Below are positions 28,238 through 39,759 of a DNA stretch of 64,000 nucleotides, one piece after another. This stretch comes from Agaricus subrufescens (lineage: Eukaryota > Basidiomycota > Agaricomycetes > Agaricales > Agaricaceae). The position numbers and the translations under genes were made by a program. Location: positions 2,061,564-2,125,563 of the forward strand of contig CM057062.1 in NCBI GenBank assembly GCA_029945375.1. The letters are read 5' to 3'. Numbering within the stretch: the stretch's first letter is position 1; the number at the start of each line of letters is the position of its first letter. Under the pieces are notes generated by a model. The model had not been told where the DNA came from and searched no databases. It saw nothing but the letters and a program-made list of their open reading frames with translations.

Positions 28238-30271
28238 TCAGCTCATCAAAGCTAGGTTTTGTATCAACTGCTCCGCCTCTTTTGATCGAGGTACGATCCT
28301 ACATTCAAACGCTTCAGGATACCTGCCAAATTTTAGCAAACCGGAATGAAAGAGCACGAAATGTCAGTGGAGTTTAAACTTACGAAAGTAAGCCATCCGT
28401 CATGTTGGGGATAATTTCGATCTCCTTTCCATTCTCATCCAAGCCCGGTTTAATGTCAAAAACCATCAGAACGTGAGTGATTGTCGTAAATAATCCGGCA
28501 TCGCTAAAAAATCGCCCAGGGCAGATCCTTCTTCCGAATCCAAATGATGCGACAGTTGGATCTTGAACGGATGGATCGAAGTCTCCATTTTTAAGGAATC
28601 GATCCGGATTGTAAACAAATGGATCTTTGTAAATTTCGGGATCATGAAGAATTGTCCTGAAGATCTATCAGGCCAAATGATTAGGTCGAGTAACTGTGAA
28701 CCTACCATGCATTGCCTATCACGCTAGTACCTTTCGGGATGTAATACCCGTTGTATTCATCTGCATTGGAGCTCCTATGCGTGACGGCTAAAGAAAGTGA
28801 GATTCGAAAGACTTTATATCTTGGCAGTGAAGTCATACATACCTAATGGCGTGACTGGTTGCCATCGTGCTGACTCCTTCATTATGGCGTTGATATAAGG
28901 AAGGTTTGGTCTATCATTAAATTCAGGCAGGCGACCACCAAGGACTCGATCCAGCTCTGCTTGCGCTTTCTTTTGAACCTCTGGATAAAGAGCCATGGTC
29001 ATAAAAAATGATGACATTGCTGAAACCGTCTAGTAGGGCTTTTAAAAAGCTTCACGAGAACAACGCATTGATATTCTCACCGTATCTGCGCCCGCTGTAG
29101 ACAATTGTAAGCATTTAGAAAAGACGAGCCAGAAGACAACTCACCAGCATAACCTAGGGCGCATGCATTGCGCCGGACAATTTCTTCCTCTTCGCTCCCT
29201 GGGCTGCCATTATCAGGCATATTCTCCATCATTGCCGTGGCGACACACGGTTCAGCTGTTCCCATTTCCTGCGCTGACTGTCAATGCTATGATACACCAA
29301 GAGAGGGAAATACCTTACCACCCGACCTTTTACTAGGTCCCAAAGACAAGTCGAGACGATTGAGTTGGTATGGCGCCATGCACTTGCTTTCCTCTTCCAT
29401 TCAGCTCCGGGAAACCATTCTGGGATTATCTTCATGATGGGGAAAATGTCGACCAGAAAAGCACCAGGGTGGCCAGCTGCAGCAACTCCTGTAAGCGCAG
29501 CTTCTGCATGTCCTATATATGATTCATGTTCTTGTACATCTAAGCCATACACAACCTTCAGGACACTGTCCGCAAAAGCACTGATCAAACGCCATGAGAT
29601 GATAAATCTCCTCCAAAAGTGTTGGACTCACTATCGAATGTGGTATCCGAAGTTTTCCGGAGATTCCAAGAGCTTGCGTAGAAAAGTGCGAGAAGTATTG
29701 AGAAGAATCGGGTGGTAGCTACGGACGACATTTGGATGAAAATAGTCATGAAATTGGCGACGGTGTCGCCTCCACCATGTCCCGTATCGCTGAAATGCGA
29801 AGTTGTAATCCCAACCCATTCTGAAAGGGACAGTATTCAGCATATACTGTAAAGTATGATAAAATTCCACAGACAGTTCATTCAACATCACCAAACGAGG
29901 GCGGTCAGAATAATTAGAGGACCTCCGCTCAAAAAGGTCGTAAGTTCGCTCAAGACTCCCGAGAATGAGGAAACCATGGCCAAAGACTTTGAAGTAAATC
30001 ATGTCACCTGACCTTGGTTTAGAATATTGGCAGCTTAAATCCTAGATAGGAGAGGCTCACCATATATCTTGAACCACTTGTCATACTCTAACCAAGCCTT
30101 GTACCTTGGAAACGCGAACAAACTATCGATGATGGGGTAGCCTCTTGGACCGGGGGGAAGCGGAAGATTATTCGGATTCTCTCGGCGTTCTTGTATGTAC
30201 CCGTGAAGAAACCATGTGCCAAAGGCAATACTGATAGTGATGAGTACATCTGCGTTGGAGAGGAAAGGCAT
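28238..30271 (-). CDS. Cytochrome P450, array copy 3
   Basis: P450 with anchor ([16 protein letters not shown]), [17 protein letters not shown] (an Asp where the other copies mostly have Gly), WWRRHRR, AGADTTVS with its microexon at 29081-29094, KESARW (ExxR) and heme loop [15 protein letters not shown]. The last exon is [19 protein letters not shown] and ends with TGA at 28238-28240. The start was chosen at 30271 because MPFLSNADV aligns with the other copies; the open frame upstream of it is not conserved. A TATA-like box sits 32 nt upstream. It appears intact. Confidence 0.86.
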
Positions 30272-31390
30272 CGCACAATGGTTCAGCATAGCACTTGGGT
30301 GACATTTATAGTTCAGGCGTACATTACCATGAAGAATGCCATTGGGAAATTTAGATTTGTGCCATAGCCGCTGTCTTGATGCACAATTAGGCTCCTTCCG
30401 CATCAAACTATGGCCTTAAGGGGCGGCAAAGAAGTTTACAAAGTTGTTGAGAAGACTTCATCGACATGGGCAGTGTGTTGGAGGGCCGTTGACTTGTCGT
30501 AGTGAATAGTTCATTTCGAGGTGGTTGTTTTGGGCAACCGGTAAACCATCGGCATCCGGTCCGGCATTTGCCATTGGCCCCTATGATGCGGGTTTCCCAT
30601 CTCAGACTGCCTTACCCTTCAAGCTCGAGCATCACGGTAAAGCGCACTATTGTGCATCAGAATGCTGCAAATGAACGCAGCCCAGTCGCCACCGCCAGAG
30701 ATCAGTAGATAATTGAAGCTGATTCTATTCTCATCCGTGAGCTAAATGTTTCTGAATGAGATGAATCAGTTGTCACCCACCGCACTCACACCCCGGAATT
30801 TGGTCCACAGTCTTTCACATCCTCGTGTGGATCTCCACGATAAACCAGTACAGAAAGAAGATTGCAGTGCCCAGAGATGCAATAGGTGAGACGACCGCAC
30901 TATCTTTGAGTCATATCACCAGGTCATTCTCCCGATTCAACCTTCGACTCTATTCCCGCCTTCCCATTGAATTCTTGATTTATCCTTCTCTTCCATTCCG
31001 TCTGCTCTTAATTTTCATTGTAAGTACTTGCCCTTCCTACCAGATGAAGGTTAGATCGTTACCCAAGTAAAACCTCGTTCTTGTCAACTCGTATTCGACA
31101 GTTTCTTGGCTAGATGCTGACTCAGAGATGCGTATGACACCATTCTACTTGATAGGCTACGGTCTAGTTTGGATTTTCACGACAGTCCGTTCCGAAGACT
31201 AAGTTCTACAAGCCCTCTCAATTGAATAGAGGCGCACAAATGTATAATTCAGATGATGTCGCCACTCTTCAAGCCGGGAAGACGCACCATATCTAAGATC
31301 TATTTGCCCGTATCCAAATTCAATAACAGGTACAAAAATGAAACGCTACTTAACATCAGGTTTGACTATCGTGGATATTCTGACTGGGTT
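30272..31390. other. Intergenic between P450 copies 3 and 4
   Basis: The left end holds the copy 3 promoter. A short plus-strand stretch near 30590-30680 could be a coding relic, but no family could be named. Confidence 0.35.
30303..30312 (-). promoter_or_regulatory. TATA-like box, P450 copy 3
   Basis: ACTATAAATG on the minus strand, 32 nt before the ATG at 30271. Confidence 0.5.
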
Positions 31391-33429
31391 TTAAACATTC
31401 AAGGAGAAAGTTCGAATCAATTTTTCTGCCTCTGTTGAGCGGGGTGTGATTCTGCACTCAAATGTTTCAGGGTACCTGCCGGATATCAGTAATGTAGCAG
31501 TGAGACCAAAGAGCCCTCGCAGAACTCACGATACTAAGCCACTCGTCATGTTCGGGACAATCTTCACCTCATTTCCATCCTTGTCCAGGTTCGGTCTTAT
31601 GTCAAACACTGTCAAGACGTGGGCAATCGTAGCGAACAAACCAGCATCACTGAGGAATCGCCCTGGGCAAATCCTCCTCCCGAATCCAAAAGTCGTGACA
31701 ATTGGATCCCGAACAGATGGATCAAGCTCTCCATTCTTGAGGAATCGATCCGGATTGTAGACGAAAGGGTCTTTGTAGGACACTGGATCATGCAGAATCG
31801 ACCTGAAGCCAATAGAAAATAAAAATGGACTATGAATTACAAGAGTCATTTGTTAGCCTACCATGAATTCACAATGACATTAGTACCCTTCGGGATGTAA
31901 AATCCATTAAATTCGTCGGCATCAGAACTCGTGTGCGGGACACCTGGGGTAAAGCTTGAGTACTTTTATGATCTAGCAAGAAAATATTACGTACCCAGCG
32001 GCCCGACAGGTTGCCACCGTGTGGACTCTTTTATTAGTGCATTGATGTATGGTAAGTGTGGCCTATCACTGAATTCGGGTAGACGACCACCAAGGATCCG
32101 ATCGAGTTCAGCATGTGCTTTCTTTTGGACTTCTGGATATAGGGCCATAGCCATAAAGAACGAGGTCACGGTTGAAACTGTCTAGTGACGGGGTCGGTTA
32201 GAAAACTTTACAACAACAGACTGATATTCTCACTGTATCTGAGCCCCCTACAGATAATTATGAGCGTTAACAAGCCTTAACTTGAAATAAGGCTCACCAA
32301 CAAAAGCAGCAGCACACGTGTTACGCCGAATAACTTCCTCCTCTTTGCTCTCCGCACTGTCACCATTGGGCAAGTTGTCCAACAGTTCCGTAGCAATACA
32401 TGGTTCAGCTGTTCCTGTCTCCTGATCACGTTGTTATTGCCCTGATATACTGCGAGAGAAAAGAGGTAGCTACCACTCATTCCTTTACTGAATCCCAGAG
32501 ACAATTCGTAACTATTGAGTTGATGTGGCCCCATACTCTGGCTTTCCTCTTCCACTCAGCTCCGGGAAACCATGCCGGAATCATTTTCATAAAGGGAAAA
32601 ATATCAACCAGAAAAGAACCTGGAGTTCCTGCTGCAGCAAGTCCCGCGAGTGCGGCCTCAACATATCCAACATATGACTCGTTCTCTCGTACATCCGCAC
32701 CGTAAATGACTTTCAGGATGCTGTCCGCAAAGGTACTGTTCAAGTATCATCAGCTCATAGATTATCTTGAAAAACGGTTAGAACTTACTATCGAATATTG
32801 TATACGAACTTCTCTGGAGATCCTAGTAGGCTACATAGAAATGTGCGAGAGCTATCAAGAAGGATCGGATGGTACTTGTGAATGACATTAGGATGGAAAT
32901 AATCATGAAAGTGGCGACGATGCCGCCTCCACCATGTTCCATATTGATGAAACGCGAAATCGTAATCCCAGCCCATTCTAATAGTTTTTAGCACACGTGA
33001 TTAACTTATAGTAAAAAAACGAACAACTCATTTAACATTACCAAACGAGGGCGGTCAGAATAATTAGTGGATCCTCGTTCCAAGAGGTCGTATGCTCGTT
33101 CGTGGCTTCCAAGAATGAGAAATTTGCTGCCAAAAACTTTGAAATAAACCATGTCACCTAGCCTCGATTTAAGATATGGCAGTAGGTTGAAACGGAGATG
33201 AGAAGGGCTGAAACTCACCATATATCTTGAACCACTTGTCATACTCTAACCAGACCTTGTAGGTAGGAGACGTGAAGAAACTACCAACAAAGGGGTAACT
33301 TCTTGGACCCGGAGGAAGTGGAAGATTACTCGGGTTTTCTCGACGCTCTTGTATGTAGCCGTGAAGAAGCCACGTACCAATAATCATGGCAGTAATAACG
33401 AACAAATCGTTGTTTACGAGGGAAAGCAT
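31391..33429 (-). CDS. Cytochrome P450, array copy 4
   Basis: P450 with anchor ([19 protein letters not shown]), [25 protein letters not shown]-helix GGSDTTVS with its microexon at 32234-32247, KESTRW (ExxR) and heme loop [15 protein letters not shown]. The last exon reads [19 protein letters not shown] and stops with TAA at 31391-31393. The start MLSLVNND at 33429 aligns with the other copies; the longer open frame upstream is not supported. The N-terminal exon is the most diverged of the array, which may indicate an older copy. All catalytic motifs are present. Confidence 0.85.
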
Positions 33430-35206
33430 GGGTCGATGGCCCGGTAAAGCACTTTGGTAGGTTTTATAGCTGAGTAGTGCGTCATTGTGTTGGCTTGAAA
33501 GGATCCTCTTGTTTGTGTGTCGTTGCTTGAGACAACGCAAGTACCAAAAATTGACGGACGTTTGAGTGAGCAGAAGGGGTTCCTGATGGCATTTTCCCTG
33601 TGCATCACGCAAGGCATGGATCGAAAGAGCTTGTAAAAAGAAGCTGAGAAGGCAGCAAAGAATAGACTCCACGTAAATAGAGGATACCTAGTGTGTTCTA
33701 GGGAACCGTTACATCCCATGGGAAAGCGTTGCGATGTACAGAAGCCACTTTACCACAACAGTACCTGGAAGACTGGATAACAGAGCCGTTCATTCTCTAA
33801 AAAGACAGGGAACTATTCGTATCTTCCAAAGCAACTTAGAAATATGTTTGATGAGATTTATCGATAGAATAGAGTAGTCATACCTGGGAAGATCAAGCCC
33901 CCGTGGCTACTCAATACGGACATTCCACTGACAGTGTAGTGGCCATAGCTCGAAGGAGCATCTTTGAGGTGGTCTATTGATGCCTCTTAAATGAATTTCC
34001 TCGCAATATTCGCCCCGCCACCCTCCGATAATCAAACTTTATACCATCACCCACAATAATGCTTTTCTTTCACTAATCAGTGAACTCTTCTATTATACAC
34101 CTGGGGAAGCGGAGGTAATCGAAGCTTTCTCCAGATTTTTGATACTCTTGGCATTGGTCTGTGAGTCAGATAGGATATCAGCGTCACATCAAGTCCCACA
34201 TCGAGTCCCTTTACAGTGTGTTCTGGTAAAGGTCCATCGAAACTATTGCACGATAGTAAAATGTAAGCCAAGGAAGACACCTGGATACGTGGATGGGAGG
34301 CCTAGAGCCAGCGAGTATGAGTTTCATGACAAAGTGACGGAGCCCGGTGCAACCGTCGTTTGGCCTTGTATGAATGGTAGAATAACATCATGACAGCGGA
34401 ATCAAGGTCGTACATTTGACAGTGTCGGAGTGAGCAATCAAGACTTCCTAGTAGGGCATGTCTGAATAAGCTTTTGTCGGTGATGTGTCCGATGAATAGT
34501 TTGATGATGATGACGAGTTGAGTTTATACACGGTCTGGCAGGATCCAGGTGTGATACATGCGGGTTGCTCGTCGAATCAGGCTTGCTATTAGTCCAAAGG
34601 GTCCCGGTATAGTCAAATTGCACTTTGATGCGCCTCAAATAGAAGTGGTAACGAGAAAGCTGAGGTTACTGGCACGGCCCGGAGGGTGGTCCTGAACTAG
34701 TTTATTGGTTTGCTGTAATGGAGAGATGCCTGAGACTCGTCGCTGCGTCCAAAATAGGTATTGCTCTGGCCAGAGAGCAAAAACTTGTAAGAAAGTCCAT
34801 ACAGATAAAACGGTGGCATACGTGGCCAAGCGTTAGGAAGCTCACACCAAATTCATATCCCGTCCAGAATCGGAAAGGCCGGTACTCGGGACACAAGAGG
34901 TTTCCTGGTAGTATCTTTGCCGCCATTCAGTAGACTGACAAGGCAGTGACGTAGGCAGACAGCAGCATCTGTGTGAGCGCTGAGCTTTTGGAGGGCAATG
35001 AACGACGATGCATCATTGAAGCCGAGTTCGGGGGAGGGAGTTGCCGCCGCCGCCTTCTCCGTGGATCGAGTAAAGTGCTTTGAGCTCCGGCGGTGGTGGT
35101 GGCCAATTTACGCAAGCTCCCCGTTAAACCGGGCAATGTGAAATCCATGCCGAGAAAGTTGCCAGACATAAGCCAACGAGAGGAATTGAGGAATAAAAAT
35201 TAAGTA
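33430..35206. other. Intergenic upstream of P450 copy 4
   Basis: No gene recognised. Two overlapping minus-strand frames near 34635-34926 are hydrophobic but lack support. Confidence 0.35.
33462..33471 (-). promoter_or_regulatory. TATA-like box, P450 copy 4
   Basis: AGCTATAAAA on the minus strand, 33 nt before the ATG. Confidence 0.55.
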
Positions 35207-35628
35207 ATGTTGATCACAAGCAGAAAGGGTTATACAACACCAAATAATCGTGATATTTCTAACTTACCGCCTACGCCTCCCGCGTACAATGGCAAAAACA
35301 AGCTACTAGTACTTGCATACCCCATGTCAAAGCGTCAGATTCTCTGGTGGGCAGAAAAACACAGTGACCGTCCTCATTTAAACAGCCCACATTACACACC
35401 AAACCATCGCGTGGGAGACACCACGCTCAGAATGGGCTCACTCTCATACCAAGCCCATGGACTGTGGCTACGGTTCGGCTCAAAGATGGTGGCTGTAGTT
35501 CTGCTTGGGCGTTTATCACCAATAGAGAAAATAAGCTGAAGCTGGCGAACGACTTGGAGTCAATCGAAAAAGTGAGAAAATTTATTGGGGCTAGAGGTCT
35601 GCCTCAGTGGTTAGAGCGAGTGACCTGA
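35207..35628 (+). pseudogene. Frameshifted copy of the WWAEK-family hypothetical gene
   Basis: Matches the gene at 106-492 from the proline-rich start (NLPPTPPAYNGKNKLLVLAY) through ILWWAEK. At about 35436-35444 the six bases of the intact copy are replaced by eight, shifting the frame. In the second frame the conserved remainder continues: SPWTVATVRLKDGG, LKLANDLESIEKVR and PQWLERVT, then TGA at about 35626-35628. The ATG of the other copy is not conserved. It lies between P450 copies 4 and 5. Confidence 0.7.
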
Positions 35629-36146
35629 ACATTATTGACCGAAATGCTTGGTGGGTCTTGCATATCGTGGTTCTATTTCTGTCACACTGGCTATATTAAC
35701 AGGACTCATCAACATGCCGCGATACTCTGCTGACTTCCTTGTTTCTTTGTTTGTCCCTTGTTTGTCCCTGCACTAAGTGTGGCTCGAGAAATAAAATGTT
35801 TATGGCATCTCTCGCGTAAGTGTAATTCAAATGATGTATACCTGAAGATGTCCTCGACATCGTATTGAGGTATGGATAGGTACTTTTGACGGCACAAATG
35901 GGTGAACGGGTGGATATGAGACTCAGGTGAGTTACATCCGAATGGTTAAAGATGTGCATGTTGCGTTTGACCTACACCCTGCACAGTGCCTGGGCTACAT
36001 CCGTATTCACCCGCACTCGCTCCTGCCATCATCCTACATCACGACCTGGAACCAACACAAAAAGCGACTACAACAAGTTGGAATTACGAATAACGCAAAA
36101 AAAAAAAAATACTACATGGAATTTGAGTATTATGACAAATTTACCA
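35629..36146. repeat. Conserved 3' flank of P450 copy 5
   Basis: The part from about 35866 (GAGGTATGGATAGG) to 36110 is related to 44586-44830 (downstream of copy 6) and 49175-49420 (downstream of copy 7). It is a non-coding segment duplicated with the P450 units. Confidence 0.6.
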
Positions 36147-38205
36147 CTAAGTTTCAGTCATCAAGGAAGAATTTCGGATCAATTGTTCCGCCTCTCTTGA
36201 ACGAGGCGTGATCCTACACTCAAACTTTTCAGGGTACCTACAGAGTATCAGCAATTCAGCAGCCAAGACTGAAGAATATCGAAACTGTACTCACGAAACT
36301 AAACCGTCTGTCATGTTCGGGACAATCTTCACTTCATTTCCGTTCTCATCCAGGCTAGGCCTGATATCGAACACACTCAAAACATGGGTTACAATTGTAA
36401 AGAAACCGGCTTGACTGAAAAATCTGCCAGGGCAGATCCTTCTCCCAAATCCAAAGGACGCGACGGTAGGATCTTGAACAGATAGATCAAGCTTCCCATT
36501 TTTGAGGAATCGATCTGGATTGAAGACGAGAGGATCTTGGTAGACCTTGGGATCGTGCAAGATTGTCCTAGTAATCATCAGGTCTCAGAGCTCGATACGG
36601 TTTTTATGGCCTACCACGCATTCCCAAAGACATAAGTACCCTTCGGGATGTAATATCCATTATAAACATCCGCTTCAGAACTCACATGTGCAATGGCTAT
36701 AGGGGAAATTGGAACGACATAGATCCCCACAGTAACGGAATACGTACCCAGTGGTCCGACGGGTTGCCATCTAGCCGCCTCCTTCATCAGTGCATCGATA
36801 TATGGAAGGTGTGGCTTATCGCTAAATTCGGGGAGACGACCCCCGAGAACCCGGTCAAGTTCAGCCTGGGCTTTCTTTTGAACTTCCGGATAGAGAGCCA
36901 TGGCCATAAAGAACGATGATACTATTGAAACTGTCTAATGAAATCACTCAGAAAGCTTTGTAACCATCGATTGAGAGATTCTCACTGTATCTGAGCCCCC
37001 TGAAAATAATTATGAGCGCTCATAAAAATTGACTTAAGTTAGCAGAAGGACTCTCACCAACAAAGGCTACAGCGCATGTGTTACGCCTCACGATTTCTTC
37101 TTCTTTGCTCTCTGGGCTGCCATCGTCAGGCATATTCTCCAATAAAGTCGTAGCAACGCATGGTTTTGCTGATCCCATCTCCTGTGCATGTCGTTAATGC
37201 TACGATACACCTTACAAGAAGAAAAGGAGCCTTACCACTCGTTTCTTTACTGTATCCCAGAGACAGTTGGCCACAATCGAGTTGACATAGCGCCACATAG
37301 CTGCTTTCTTCTTCCATCCAGCTCCAGGAAACCACGTAGGGATTATTTTCATAATGGGAAGGATGTCGACTAAGAAAGCACCAGGGTGGCCAGCGGCGGC
37401 AAGTCCAGCAAGTGTAGTCTCTCCATGTCCCACATACGCTTCGTTTTCCTTTGCACCTATGCCGTATATTGCCTTGAGGATACTGTCTGCAAAAGCACTA
37501 TTCAAGTACCATAAGGTCATGAGCTCCCTTCAAATGATGAAACTGACAATCGGGTGTGATATATGAATTTCTCGGGAGACTTCAGCACGTTACGGATGAA
37601 TTCGCGGGCGGTATCGATGTGAATGTGGTGGTAGTTATGGATAACATTGGGATGAAAATGGTCATGGAAAGCACGACGGTGTCGTCTCCACCATGTTCCG
37701 TATCGTTGAAACCCGAAAACATAGGTCATGTCCATCCTAAAAGATATGCAATTCAGCACATAACCTCGCTATAAGGTTATAGTGAGGTTTGACAAACAGT
37801 TCATTAAGCATCACCAAACGAGGGCGGTCTGAATAGTTAGAGGATCGTCGTTCAAAGATATCGTACGCTCGTTCAAGGCTTCCGAGAATGAGGAAACTAT
37901 GGCCAAAAACCTCAAAGTAAATCATGTCTCCTAGTCTCGAGTTGATGAATGACAGCGGCCTGAAATATGAATGGAGCGTGTTCACCATATGTCTTGAACC
38001 ACTTGTCATACTCTATCCAAGCCTTGTGTCTTGGAAACACGAACAAACTGCCGATGATGGGGAAGCCTCTTGGACCAGGAGGAAGAGGGAGGTGGTTTGG
38101 ATTCTCTCGGCGTTTCAACAGGTATCCACGAAGATACCATGTGCCGATGGCAATGACAGTGAGGATGAGTATATCTTGGCTGGAGAGAAGGCTCAGGAGT
38201 GGCAT
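36147..38205 (-). CDS. Cytochrome P450, array copy 5
   Basis: P450 of the 5-6-7 subgroup: anchor (SQDILILTVIAIGTWYL), [32 protein letters not shown] with its microexon at 36986-36999, KEAARW (ExxR) and heme loop [15 protein letters not shown]. The last exon is [19 protein letters not shown] with tail SSLMTET and TAG at 36147-36149. About ten exons. Copies 5, 6 and 7 share three extra C-terminal residues and related flanks, so they arose by recent duplication. A TATA-like box is near 38237-38246. It appears intact. Confidence 0.87.
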
Positions 38206-39159
38206 AGTCCTATAGTACAGTCTAGCTCCTTGATAACTTTTATAGGTTAGGCGTGTATTATATTGACTTGTTGCCTTGATTGCCCAATTTCATTTCTTTG
38301 CCCAAGAAAAACGCCAGTACCGAAAGCCTGAGTGACAGACATTAATGTTGTTCACAAGCATAAGGCCTAGCTTTCCTTATCACACCAGGCGTCGGATCGT
38401 CAGGGACGTGAAAAGAAGCAGAGAAAAGACCAAAATTAGCGAGCTTCGTAAATGAGGGATATATTGAAGATAAAAAACTATCTTTGTCGGTGATGTACAA
38501 AAGCTATATTTAGTGATGACTGAATACCAGCTGCTACTGAACGAATCAGCGTGTGATATTACGAGATTGCTCACCCGCGTGATGAGCGCTGAGCAGCTTA
38601 ATGGCTTGGCACAAAGCATAAATCTAGACATAAGTACCTAGAAGACCTTCCTGCCCCACAGTGAGGCAATATCTTCCCCAGAATGGTCAATGAATGTTAG
38701 TACTAACTCAAATTATTGCAATGCTGCTGCTCCGAGCAATTCATTTACGTCAACAGTTATTGCATTCTTGTCCTTTTAGTCTTCTGTCAATTAACACTAT
38801 TTGCTCCGAACTATTACTCACCCATCATCATTGGGCAGTAAAGAATTCCAAGCAGTGACTTGTCATGAATACGAGTCTGGGAGTCCGAGGCTGCACACCC
38901 AATGTGCTGCCTGTAATCTCAGGAGGGTATGTTTCTCTTGAGCATAGCATGCACAGCGGCAGAAGAAAGGCTCCAACCCCTTCATCGGCCCCATTGTGCT
39001 CTTTAGATCCACCATTTTCAGCTAGAAGAAGATTTTTCATTCTTGATAACAAGCTTCATGAACCGAGTCTTCAAGCCCCAAGCTTCAAGCGCTGTGGAGC
39101 TCAATCCAACACTCAATACCAGAAGATGTCAGTGTGGCGTGATAATGAGTATTTTCTCG
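38206..39159. repeat. Duplicated P450 upstream unit (copy 5), with gene relic
   Basis: Related to the DNA upstream of copies 6 (46903-48250) and 7 (51505-53456). It contains degraded minus-strand coding remnants: one near 38510-38700, one near 38850-39060. A conserved GGTGAGT donor context near 38815-38822 suggests a former intron between them. Interrupted at 39160 by the Ngaro-like element. Confidence 0.6.
38237..38246 (-). promoter_or_regulatory. TATA-like box, P450 copy 5
   Basis: CTATAAAAGT on the minus strand, about 32 nt before the ATG at 38205. Confidence 0.5.
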
Positions 39160-39301
39160 TCAGTGGACGGATACTGTGGGGAATCGTATACAGTGTTTAG
39201 AGAAGAAGTGAGGACACGAATGCGCACGAAATTTGGGGAGTGGGAGATCGTGTAGATCCCCAGGTGGTGAGGTCGGAGTGGGTGATGCAGTCGGGTCGCC
39301 C
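39160..39301 (-). repeat. Ngaro split direct repeat B2
   Basis: 142 bp, identical by eye to B1 at 39563-39704; forms the outer 3' end of the element. Confidence 0.85.
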
Positions 39302-39385
39302 CGAGTGTTTCCACTCCGACGACACCTGCGTATTCTAGTCTGCTACTTCGGCTCTATTGTACTAGTAGGGTACTGGGTGGGTGGG

Positions 39386-39559
39386 AATTAAGAAAGTGAA
39401 GAAAAAGGACGCGACGCTAGGCAAGTAGAAGGGGTAAAGACAATAGGTGGTGAATACGTAACACTAATCTCGACGAATTCTATAGTCCTGTAAACACACA
39501 CACACACGATCCCTTCCGAGAAAATGTTCTGTGCTCGTGCCTCGCACAGACCACCACTC
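39386..39559 (-). repeat. Ngaro split direct repeat A2
   Basis: 174 bp with a short CA microsatellite, matching A1 at 44281-44454. It abuts B1 apart from about 3 bp; that join corresponds to the circle junction used in replication of such elements. Confidence 0.85.
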
Positions 39560-39562
39560 TCA

Positions 39563-39704
39563 TCAGTGGACGGATACTGTGGGGAATCGTATACAGTGTT
39601 TAGAGAAGAAGTGAGGACACGAATGCGCACGAAATTTGGGGAGTGGGAGATCGTGTAGATCCCCAGGTGGTGAGGTCGGAGTGGGTGATGCAGTCGGGTC
39701 GCCC
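39563..39704 (-). repeat. Ngaro split direct repeat B1
   Basis: 142 bp, the inner copy of B. It lies just downstream of the recombinase gene. Confidence 0.85.
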
Positions 39705-39759
39705 AAATTCAGGAAAAAAGCGGGAGGACCCGCCAGCCGACGCGTTGCACTCGGAGAGC

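Noticed and set aside
30502..30708. Plus-strand frame with a Cys/His-containing stretch nearby
   Set aside because: Too short and not continuous with flanking exons; no homologous copy in the window.
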